Shown here: in pieces, positions 12,851 through 22,800 of the stretch
How the letters are laid out: every line of letters starts with the position of its first letter
Numbering within the stretch: position 1 is the first letter of the stretch
From: Paracyclopina nana
Lineage: Eukaryota > Arthropoda > Copepoda > Cyclopoida > Cyclopettidae
Direction: 5' to 3'
DNA: 64,000 nucleotides
NCBI GenBank assembly: GCA_019096065.1
Contig: JAGUCH010000004.1
Location: 8,184,001-8,248,000, forward strand
Notes under the pieces: generated by a model
Seen by the model: the letters and a program-made list of their open reading frames with translations, nothing else
Database searches by the model: none
Told to the model about the DNA's origin: nothing
Made by a program: the position numbers and the translations under genes

Positions 12851-13314
12851 CTTGGATCGACAAGAACAAACCGTCTCTGAATCGATTGCAACTCCCTGGA
12901 TTGACTATGTGAACACACTGTCCTTGGATCGACAGTTATAACAGAGAAGGACCTGGATCGACTAGAACGAACTGTACCTGCATTGAAAAACGGATCGTTC
13001 TTGGATCGACAGGCATAATGAACAGTCACTGTATGGACTAGAACTAACCTGGTACTATTGAGAATTCCTCCCTAGAATTTTTTCTTATGCCAAATTTCAA
13101 GACTATCCAAGCTAGATTGGGCAAGGGGACTTATGGGTTAAGGTAGCTCTAGCCTTGAGAAAAGCAAGAGCTACCAAGCATAAATAGCCTTCTAGTCTAA
13201 AATTCATGTTCCATATACAGTCAGTCCTGGTCTATCTAAGGAGTATGTGTTCCCGTAGTCGATCCAGGGACGACTCGTTTTGTTGATCAAAGTCCGGTTG
13301 GTTGTCGATCCAAG
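12851..13314. repeat. Dispersed CTTGGATCGACA repeats with inverted copies
   Basis: Direct copies of (C)TTGGATCGACA or CCTGGATCGACT occur at about 12851, 12923, 12952 and 13000. Inverted copies (AGTCGATCCAGGG, TGTCGATCCAAG) occur at about 13257 and 13303. The arrangement, direct copies on the left and inverted ones on the right over about 460 bp, suggests a decayed foldback element or relic satellite. No coding capacity. Confidence 0.55.
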
Positions 13315-13411
13315 GAACTTTTTTTTCATTTTGAATCTTCATTCCTTGCTTGTTTCTGGCGTGTTCCATTTAAAAGCATCAAGTTCTCTTGTATTTATTG
13401 CTCAAAATAGT

Positions 13412-14883
13412 TCATTTTCCGTTGAATACTTTTTGTGTGCTTTCGAAGAAAACTTTGGTGAGCTTCTCCAATTTGGCAACTTTGTCCCTCGCTTCTTCAG
13501 TCCTGATGTGTTCAATCTCCCTTTGCAAGTCATCAATGCGCTTGGTCAGCTCGAGATTCTGAGCCTTTTCTCTGCTCAACTCCTCCTTGAGCGACTTCAT
13601 CTTGTCATTGAGCGCTTTCTGGATGCGAACCTTGTCCAAGAGCAGATCTTGCACCCGCTTTTTCAGCCCCGTGATTTCCGCATCGTTGCGCTTGAATTGC
13701 TCCTCAATGTCTTTCATGGTGGATCCTGCCTCAATGGCCTCATCATCCGGGTCGATTCTGTTTGTGGAGCTGGGCATTTCAACCTCAATCCTCTCCTTCT
13801 TTATGCCACTTTCCTCAATCACATCATCATCGTCAACTTTCCTCTTTTTGCCCTTGTCCTCGCCATTCGATGCTGGATCTGGATCATCGACTGGTTCATC
13901 CTTGATGACAACACTTATAGGAGCCTGACACTGATAAAAAGCAAATGAAAAAGATGAGAATGAATCATTTTAAAATGTCTCTCACATTGGGTGATTCGGA
14001 GGAAGATCCAGATGCCTCATTTATCGTGTTTTCCTTGGAAGAAAATAAAGAATCGATAAATGCAAAAATAAGCTTGATTTGTGAGTTGTTACAGGTGCAT
14101 TGTTATCAGTGTCGAGTGGATCTTTTTCCGTGATGTTCACTTCCTGCACCAGGCCGGCTAAGTGTGTCATTTTCACATGCTTGGCCTTGCCAAAATTCTG
14201 AAAATACAGACCAAATACGTAATAAATACATATAATCTAAAACATAAATATGAACAGACCCTTTTGAGGATTTCGGCGATTGGCAAGGCCGCTTTGCTGA
14301 GCTTTTCTTTCAGCCTTTTCACCTTGGGCATGTAGGGCGGCCCAGTGGCTGGCCAGTAGCCGAAGACGAATTTACCAGTCTCCTCATCTTTTTTCGGGTA
14401 GTTGTATCCGGTGGAGATTTTCTCCACGAACAAGTCCACCAATTTCAAATATCCTTCCTTCCCCTCCTCGGCCTCGAAAAAAGGCTGAATTCTCGCGTTC
14501 AAATCCTCCAAAATCAGCTGGACTTTTTCGGCCTCATTGTCTGAAAAGATGGCCTCAAATGAGCACATTTTTCAAAGGATTCTTACACTTGAATTACCGT
14601 CTTGAATGCGGCAAAAAATGGCGGCTGTCAAGGCTTCATTTTGGTGGCGAACTTGAGCGAATTTCCGCCGGTTTTCGTCGCAAATCCGGAGATGCAAGGG
14701 AAACTTGAAATTCATGTACAAAGGCTGGCCGCCATCTTGGCTCACTTCGTCGACTGCAACCAACTCAAAGGGATTCTCTTCTCGCTCCAAAAAGAAGGCA
14801 ATCACAGTGGAATACGTGCGATCGTGCGCAGCCATTTCGAAAATGTTTTCCGAATTGTTTTGTTTGCGAAATGTTGTTGACAT
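13412..14883 (-). CDS. Unrecognised nuclear coiled-coil protein
   Basis: Five exons on the minus strand: 14883-14598, 14540-14260, 14197-14093, 14033-13986 and 13924-13412. All are GT-AG and phase-consistent, encoding 410 residues (394 if translation starts at the Met at 14835). I do not recognise the family. Residues from about 17 to 215 look like a folded domain (contains TYSTVIAFFLEREENPFELV and FGYWPATGPPYMPKVKRL). A low-complexity acidic linker follows, with a sumoylation-type site (VIKDEP) and a basic KGKKRK nuclear-localisation-like patch. The last 110 residues or so are a heptad-rich coiled coil (TMKDIEEQFKRNDAEITGLK onward). Exon 4 is a 48-nt in-frame microexon encoding a Ser/Glu-rich segment that could be skipped without a frameshift. 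The layout suggests a self-associating nuclear protein; function is not inferred. Confidence 0.75.
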
Positions 14884-15002
14884 ACGCAGGGCTACCAGAT
14901 GTTTTGAAATGGTTAACGGCTGGAACCTTATCAAAAATGCCCGATATCGGTTGCTCTAGTTTTCCCGCCAAAATTAGGACAATTTTGAAAATTCCTCAAT
15001 TC

Positions 15003-15640
15003 GTGAAAATGTGAAAATTCGCGAGTAGATTCTTGAATGCTTTTTGAAAGCACGTGGGTAAATATTTATCTTATTTTCATCTCAGCAAGATGTGTGTGAG
15101 CTTCAATTCACCAACTTGATTTAAATTCATGAACTCGAGTAAATTTCATAATCTCATGTAATTAAGGAGTAAATCGTGGCAAATCGTGATTTGTTCTAAA
15201 TTCAGTAAATTGTGATAGTTCATGATCCCTCGTGAATCTTGAAAATTCATGATTAGGTGAAAATTCATGAACTAGCAAAAATTCCCGAAAATTTCATGAA
15301 CTCTTGCAATAGATGAAATTGATTTCTTCTAAATTGTGATAGTTCATGATCCGGTGTGAATCTTGAAAATTCATGAAACTAGCGAAAATTCATGAAATCG
15401 TGTTTATTTCATGAACTCTTGTAATTACGTAGTAAATCGTGGCAGTTCAAGATTTCATCAAAAACTCGTGAAAATTCATGAAATCGTGTAAATTTCATGA
15501 ACTCATGTAATTAAGGAGTAAATCGTGGCAGTTCAAGATTTCATCAAAATCGTGACAATTTGTGATCCCGTGCTAATCTTGAAAATTCATAAACTAGCTA
15601 AAATTCATGAACTCGTGAAAATTTCATGAACTCGCATAAA
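15003..15640. repeat. Degenerate AT-rich tandem repeat (AAATTCATGAACTCGTG-type)
   Basis: About 640 bp of diverged short direct repeats around AAATTCATGAACTCGTG / AAATTTCATGAACTC, with higher-order copies: blocks containing TAATTA(A/C)G(G/T)AGTAAATCGTGGCA recur near 15160, 15420 and 15510. TTCATGAA is itself palindromic, so the strand is ambiguous. No gene. Confidence 0.7.
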
Positions 15641-16968
15641 TATGGGAATTAGCATACCAAAAACCTTAGGTTATTTCAACTTTGATGATTCATTAAATTG
15701 TTCAAAATCATAAGCATCAAAGATCGATAATGTATGTTTTTTGCTTTTCAAGTAATTTCAGCACAATATGCAGCCAGGATTTTGATTAAAAAGAGCATGA
15801 TGGAGCATATTTTTGGCACATTTGCTACATTGCCAAATGCATTATTTGGACCATTAAACTCAATTTTTCCAATGTTCCAATGCATTTCTTACCAAGAATG
15901 ATGATTATCATGAAGTAAAAGTGCACAAATTGGTTGCCTCTTTTATCAAACCTCTTTTTCACCTGTGTCAGTTCATTTAGTGGAAAATCCAGTCTTTAAA
16001 GTTGCACCAGATGATAAAAAAGACAGTCAGTCACTTGGAAATGACCAAACAATTCCTATCTAGCCAAAAAATATAGTCTTGAACAAGTGTTGAAAGCTTT
16101 ATAACAATCGGTCAAATTAGCCCAACTTTTTTATGAATCAATTTGTGAATAAGTCTTTGTAGGTGAGTTGACTCAAAAAAAGCATTGTCTACACTTGTTC
16201 TATTTTTGTTCCTATTTGGCTTCTCCACTTGTGAAGACTATATTACTTCACTGACAATGCTTGCTAAATAAGGTGAACAAATTATGCATATTTGCTACTC
16301 TAGCTTCACCCTTGAAAATCCAGGTATAAGAGCTTGATTTTGTCAGGATTTTTTTGCATGATTTTCAGTCAAAGGAGTTGAGAGGAGGAAGTTACAAAAT
16401 CCCATCCCAAATCCTCATTTCCAACCCAATTCTCATTATTGCATAAGCACACTTCAGACTAGAAACAACAGGTAAGTAATGCAGCATGTAACCTTATACA
16501 TATTATTTATGCAACTTATGAGCCGGAAGGGTGATTAATCATAGATCAATAATAGCTGTAATTAGGCCATTTTATTCATGTACCTGGTTCAGTATACAAA
16601 GGCCAATTACAGCGAGCTCAAGCTCATGCAAAATTCGAACTTTAGCATAGTGGCATTTTTTTACAAATTTTGGCCACTTTGCAAAAGCCTACACTAAGTC
16701 ACTCTAACTTGTTCAGTTTATAGCTGAGTGCCTTATCACACAATAGCAGCAAATTTCAAAACAATTTAGTAATTTTCAGTTTGAGTTCATCAGCTGGAAA
16801 TTCAAGTTGGAAGTTGGCTCATAAAAATCATTCCACAATAAATCAGAGTCAAATTACTGCACAACATCACACTCCTATAATATACTTGAAGTGAGAAGTA
16901 GGATGAAATTAAATAAAATGGCAATTTTGCTGGGTAAGCTCTCATAATTAAATTACTTTTATTTCCAG
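15641..16968. other. Intergenic sequence with a probable 5' UTR exon
   Basis: No coding gene seen. A likely non-coding first exon of the downstream methyltransferase-like gene ends at 16471 with a strong donor (CAG|GTAAGT). Its partner acceptor is TTATTTCCAG at 16968. The rest is AT-rich with nothing recognisable. Confidence 0.4.
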
Positions 16969-17120
16969 GTAACCCAGAAGAAGCCAAAGATGGCCAGTTT
17001 TCATGGCAGGAGGCAATGGCCAACTTTGAGGGGACAGGCAGCAAAAGTTTTGCCACAATTCAGCTTATCTTGCCAAATATGACTGCAACTCTGATAAGAG
17101 CTCTCAAATCATCACTCAAA

Positions 17121-18271
17121 ATGACAGCAGCAACATTGATAGTGGACAAAAAATGGATCACAGTCATGTTAATTCTCATGGCTTTTGTGGGCTCTTTTCG
17201 CTTTCTACCAGACGAACTTCCTCAAAATGGACAACTTCAAGCTAGAAGAGCCAATCAGAAGCAATTCCTGCGAAGAAGCAAAAGTTATCGAAGACAACCC
17301 TCTCAATGGGTGCTATCATGTCTATTTAGATGTGGGAACCAACATTGGCATCCAAGTAAGCTTACATTTGTGAATCAATTAAAGTTAGGCAAAAACCCTT
17401 TTTTAGATAAGGAAGCTGTATGAGCCCAAACTGTATCCAGATGCTCCAATACACAATGTGTTCAACAAGTATTTCAAGAGGAACGCGTTACCACATGAGT
17501 CACAAAATCTGCCCTATATTTGCTCAGTAGGATTTGAGCCCAATCCACACCATGAGAAAATCCTCACAGGTGAATTTCCCTCTTTTGCTATGAAAAAGAG
17601 TTTAAAATGGCTTCTTCCAGAGCTTGAAGAGGCCTACCTTGCTTGTGATTGGAAGGTCAAGATTTTCACCAAAACTGCTGTCTCCAATGTGGATGGTGTG
17701 ACCAGTTTCTACACTGACAACAGCTTCTCCAACATGGAATGGGAGGCACTGTGATTGGTAAACAAAAATAACCAGTCTGTGGAAGCAGAGCACACTTTTT
17801 AAGGCATCTTTCTCGTTTTCCGCAGATCCTGAGCTGAGTGAGACAGCCATTGAAAAGGTCAAAGTTGAAGTCCAGCTGATGAGATTGTCCAACTTCATCA
17901 ACCAAGTGGTTGGCACCAGATCCATTCCCAAGAAACTGGATGCAGTGTTTCCAGAGGGGCCCAAAGTGGTCATGAAATTGGACATTGAAGGCAGTGAGGT
18001 GGAAGTGCTACCAGATCTGCTCTCTGAAGGGAGCTTCAAGTTCATCGATGTCATCATGGTGGAGTTCCATGAGCACTTAGCAAAGACTGAGCTGAGAAAG
18101 TCTGCTGGTCAACTGCTCAGGTCATTGTTTGACACCTTTGGCAACTTGAACAGTGTGCTCAAGCAGAGTGGGTATCCCAATCCACTGACAGAACTCATTG
18201 AAGTGGATGATGAGTCCTACTATACATCCATGTTTGAATTGCCAAAAAAGTGCAAAAAGCAAAATAGTTAA
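17121..18271 (+). pseudogene. FkbM-type methyltransferase-like gene with frame breaks
   Basis: Exon blocks 17121-17355, 17407-17569, 17621-17757 and 17826-18271 encode an FkbM/Methyltransf_21-like protein with the SAM-binding motif YLDVGTNIG, the central CSVGFEPNPHHEKIL, and VVMKLDIEGSEVEVLP, all in good condition. Two places do not join in frame. First, the hydrophobic N-terminus (DKKWITVMLILMAFVGSF) is in a different frame from NPLNGCYHVYLDVG; a 49-nt intron at 17163-17211 with a weak donor (A|GTCATG) would restore frame but delete the membrane anchor. Second, near 17735-17757 the frame runs into TGA, where one extra G in TGGGAGG would give WGGTVI and a phase-correct join to DPELSE. The 51-nt intron 17570-17620 is in frame. 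Either a young pseudogene or small sequence errors. Function if intact: SAM-dependent O-methylation of unknown substrate, probably as a type II membrane protein. Confidence 0.7.
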
Positions 18272-18444
18272 GTGGACCAACAGCAAATGTGTGAATTTCA
18301 TCAGAACAAAAGTGCATTTTAAAAACCTGTTGCAAGTGCAGTTGCATTATATGATATTTTTGTTAACATATTCAGGACAGTGAACAAATAGTAGTCCAGG
18401 TGAAAGCAACAAAAGGACTAATTTTGGCATTGAGTGACAAGAAA

Positions 18445-19485
18445 ATGAAGTGGGCATTTGTGGCTGTTTTTGCCATTTGTCTGACCACTTATGCAATTAC
18501 CACCATGAACAAGGAGGAATGGGAAAATAATCCTTTTAATGGTTGCTACCATGTTTTTGTTGATGTTGGCCCCAATCCTGGTACCTATGTAATTTAAAAG
18601 ATAAAGGGTGTTTTTTTGCATTCTATGTAAGAACTGTTTTATTTGTGTGTAGCTTAGCATGCTCTTTGATCCCAAAATACATCCAGGTGTACTTATGCAT
18701 GACGGTTTTAATGCCCTGTTTGAAAGAAAAAATGGTACAGCCAGAGATACCTCTGATATTTGTGCCATTGGCCTTAAGCTTCGTCCCAATGAAGATATCA
18801 TCATCAAAGGTATCCACTCTACTTACAGAACAATTGAAAATGACAAAAATGGCCGAATCCTGGAACTGTCAGTTTTCTTCTTCCTTGTCAAGGATTGAGG
18901 CCGAACAGTTTTTCAAGATTTACCTTTTCTTTCTTCATAACTAAGGAAGTTGGATGCTAAGAAAAAGAGCTAGAGGTCATTTGGGGCTTTTTGTGTTTAC
19001 TTAGTAGTTTTCAATACTACTAAAGAATTCTTGTTTTTTTAGAGTTGCAAAAAATGCCACATTCCCTGGGACAAACAAGATTTTTCACCAGAATGTCAGA
19101 GCCAGATTCCAGAGGATCAATACACTTTTTCACTAATATTCCTGGAGGCATAGGCAAGCATATGGAGCTGTCTGAGTTCATCAACAAGGTGATTGGAACA
19201 AGGAAAATACCAGAGAGGCCTGACCATGTCCAACCAAAAGTTGTGCTAAAAGTGACTGCAAATGAGATGGATTTGGCAGTGCTCCCAAATTTGCATGGGT
19301 CTGGATGCTTCAGCGTCATCAATGCAGTCATCATTGAGGGCCTCAAGGAGCATCTACTCACTCACCAAATTAACCAGTCCTTGAGCAACTTTTTCAAACG
19401 TTTCATAGGCTATGATGAACATGCTTTGTTGGAAATGAGCTCCAGAAACTGGACTCAAGTGGAAACTTTGCAGATTTCATATTGA
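18445..19485 (+). CDS. Divergent FkbM-type methyltransferase-like protein, probably inactive
   Basis: Three exons: 18445-18588, 18653-18809 and 19043-19485, phase-consistent, 247 residues. It is a tandem paralog of the preceding gene. The N-terminal anchor (MKWAFVAVFAICLTTYAITT) is followed by NPFNGCYHVFVDVGPNPG, matching NPLNGCYHVYLDVGTNIG upstream, and ELSEFINKVIGTRKIPERPD matches RLSNFINQVVGTRSIPKKLD. The key motifs have decayed: DVGTNIG has become DVGPNPG, and the LDIEGSE motif near the substrate site has become VTANEMD. The frame is nevertheless open from start to stop and splice sites are intact, suggesting a retained non-enzymatic role rather than a dead copy. The intron between exons 2 and 3 was set by phase (K|E junction) since an unspliced reading hits a stop. 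N-glycosylation sites are present. Confidence 0.7.
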
Positions 19486-19881
19486 TAAAAAAAATGTGCC
19501 ATGTCCTACAAAAAATGCAAGTTTTGTTGCATCAAACTAATATTAAAACCTGCTGAAAAGTATGCAAGTGTCCACAGTAAAAACATGAAAAACATGTGCA
19601 GTGAAATACATTTTTAACATTGAAAAACAATTTGGGGGCAAAACAGTGAGAAAGAGGGGGGTACAGAAAAACTGGAAAGCAAAATATGAAAGCATTCTTA
19701 GGTAGCTCAAATTGTTCAGATGCAAAAGCTAGGACAAGCTTTCTTGGCTTGGCTTGCTTGCTTTCCCCCCTGTGTGATCTGTTTGCTTCACAAACATATC
19801 CCTGACAGTCTCAGCAGTAGTGGGCCAAGGGCCAAGTCAACATGAAACTCTAATTTTCTCACATGTGTGAACACTAAAATA
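19486..19881. other. Intergenic gap between methyltransferase-like and glutamate receptor genes
   Basis: About 400 bp holding the 3' end of the upstream gene (ATTAAA near 19541) and the promoter/5' UTR of the receptor. No further gene or repeat seen. Confidence 0.4.
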
Positions 19882-22800
19882 ATGATGCCACTTCTCATTG
19901 GATGCCTGGTGCTGGTTTTAACCAGTTCCAAGGTCTCATCAAATCCTCCACAACTTCCAGAGTCTCTGAGAATTGGTAAGCAAAAAATCACCCAGTTCTA
20001 AATTTTGCTTCAGATGACAAGAAATTGTAGAGGGCGCTGCATATGTCCTTCTTGATTTAGGGTGTCCCAGCATGGCTGTTATCACTTTAAAAAAGTATTC
20101 GTTAAATTCCAGGTGCAATTTTTGATGAGGGTGAATCTGCTCTGGAGACAGCTTTCCAATTTGCAGTAGACCTCACAAATGCTGATAGATCAGTACTGGT
20201 AAGAACAAGACTGATCTCTCATATAGAAAAAATACCTTATGGTGACAGCTTCAAGGCTTCCAAGAAAGGTACCTTTGATTAAGAAATTGAGAAATCTTCA
20301 TTCAGTTCAATTTGTTGGTTAGTCTGCCAAATGACCATGCCAGGCTTGACAGCTATTGTTGGACCTACTTCATCATCTGCTGCCAATCATGTCCAATGCA
20401 TGGCTGCTCAAATGCATGTTCCTCACATAGAAACCAGGTTTGACTATTCAGACCATGAACACCCCTTTTCAGTCAATGTTCACCCACATCCTTCAGTATT
20501 GGGAAAGGTGATTGAAAATAATACATCTGTGTTCATGACAAATTCATTACTTCTTTTCAAAGGCTTATGCTGATCTAGTAAAAACATTAGGATGGAAGTC
20601 ATTAGTGATCTTGTTTGAGAATGAAAACAGCCTGATAAAGCTTCAGGAAGTGCTCAAACTGTCCCAATCTTTTGATGACATCAAAATCACTCTGAGACAG
20701 CTTGATCTGGACACAGATGACTACAGACCTTTGCTCAAGGAGGTGAAAAAGTCTGGAGAAACTAGGATCATATTAGACTGTGAGTACAGCAAAGTTGGAG
20801 GCATTTTGAAGCAAGCTGAAGAGATTGGCATGATCAATGACTACCACAGCTACCTGATCACCAATCTTGATGTGGAGAGACTTGAGCTTGCCTCTTTCAA
20901 GTACAACAATGTCAACATCACTGGCTTCAGGATTGTCGACATGGCCAATCCAGAGGTTGGAGAGTATGCCAAGGCTTGGAGTGGCACATTTGGCAACAGC
21001 AGAGGCAAAGCCCACCCACTTTATGTGAGAAGAAAGCAAGCCTTTCAGAATTGAATTGTTCAATGCTTCTTTTTTAGTCTGCCAATGCTTTGATTGCTGA
21101 TGCTGTTGGGTTGTATGCTTCAGCAATGAATGACTTGGGCAACATTGAAAGTATCCAGTCTGAGCCATTGAATTGTAGGCAAGGATCACCTTGGACAGGG
21201 GGAGAAAGCTTCCTCAGGTACCTTAAAGGGGTGAGTCCTTCTTAAGTAGTTTCTAAAGACTTACAAAAAACTTGTAAATTTTTGTTAAGGTTGAGTTTTC
21301 TGGCATCACAGGAGAAATCGTTCTTGACCAGAACGGACAGAGAACTGACTTTAAGTTGGACTTGATTGAGAAGCAGAGAGATAACATGATCAAAACTGGC
21401 ACCTGGAGACCTGAAGCTGGTGTCAACTATACTAGAACTAGTGAAGAGGGGGATGCAATTGTTGATGAGCAGCTGCAAAACAAAACCATGAGAGTCACCA
21501 CTGCTTTGGTGAGCTAATTGGCCAAAGCAGTCCCAAAAGTGCCTTAAGTAATCCTCTTACTATCTAGAACACACCATTTATCATAAGAAAGATGCTGGAT
21601 GTGCCCAAGGAGGCTTTGGAAAGAATGTCCTTTGAGGAAAAATATGAAGGCTATGTAATAGACTTCATGAAGCATCTCAGTGAAGAGCTGAAATTCAAGT
21701 ACAAATTTCACTTGGTGGGAGATGGGAAATATGGAAGTCTTGATCCAACCACAGGAGAGTGGAATGGGATGATAAGGGAACTAATTGATCAAGTACCAGA
21801 AAATTATTCTCCCTCACTCACTTTATGACTGATTGTGTGACATTTCAGAAAGCTGACATTGCTGTTGTGGACCTATCAATGACCTCACAAAGACAAAAGG
21901 CTGTTGACTTTACCATGCCCTACATGACTACAGGTCAACTCACTTTCAAAGCTTATCTAAACATAAATTCAAGTCAGTTTCATTTCAGGTGTTGGGATTT
22001 TGTACAAGAAAAAGGCTCCGCCCAAACCAAATTTATTCTCCTTCTTGTCCCCTTTGTCTCTAGATGTTTGGATCTATATGACAACCGCTTACTTGGCTGT
22101 CTCAGTCCTGATGTTTTTGCTTGCAAGGTATAAAGTTTATGATAGGCGATGATGCTCCTATGTCAATTGGCATCATACAGAAAAAATCTCTTTTCAGTAT
22201 CCTTTTTTCAGCCAAGCAGAGTAGCCAGTGCAGAGTAGCGTTTAACCTCCTTTCTGTCCACAGAATAACACCTTATGAATGGGATAACCCCCATCCATGT
22301 AAATCTGATCCAGATGAGCTAGAGACCCAATTCAATTTGACCAACGCTTTGTGGTTTGGCATTGGGTCATTTTTGTGTCAAGGGTCTGATATTCTCCCCA
22401 AGTAAGGAGCTAGCCAAAGGCGTTGACTACCAGTCCCCCTTTTCTATACACGTTTGAAGTGATACTTGTATAAAAATGATCTGTGTACAATATTTAAAAA
22501 AACATAAGTTGATCCTTGAGAGAGTGGAACAAGGTCGCTGAAGGCTAGGAACCAAATTATTAGAGCAATCACTGAGCAAGGAGAATGTCAGACTCAATGC
22601 CCAAAAAGATGAAGTGAGACTGGAGAAAGACTTTATAACTGTTATTATCATATTTCCAACAGACTCACTCCTTTTGAATGGATTAATCCCACACCCTGGA
22701 CTGAAACTGACGAGCTAGAAAATTGTTGTACCCTGCACAACTGTTTCTGGCACAACTGGGGCTCTCTTATGCAGCAGGGATCAGACATTTGCCCCAGGTA

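Noticed and set aside
20199-20226. Apparent intron in the glutamate receptor (GTAAGA...ATAG)
   Set aside because: At 28 bp it is too short, and reading through keeps the frame and gives a normal amino-terminal-domain sequence up to GDSFKASKK.
22428-22662. Further alternative pore exon or small gene between 10a and 10b
   Set aside because: The reading frame found there is on the minus strand and shows no similarity to the receptor or any domain.
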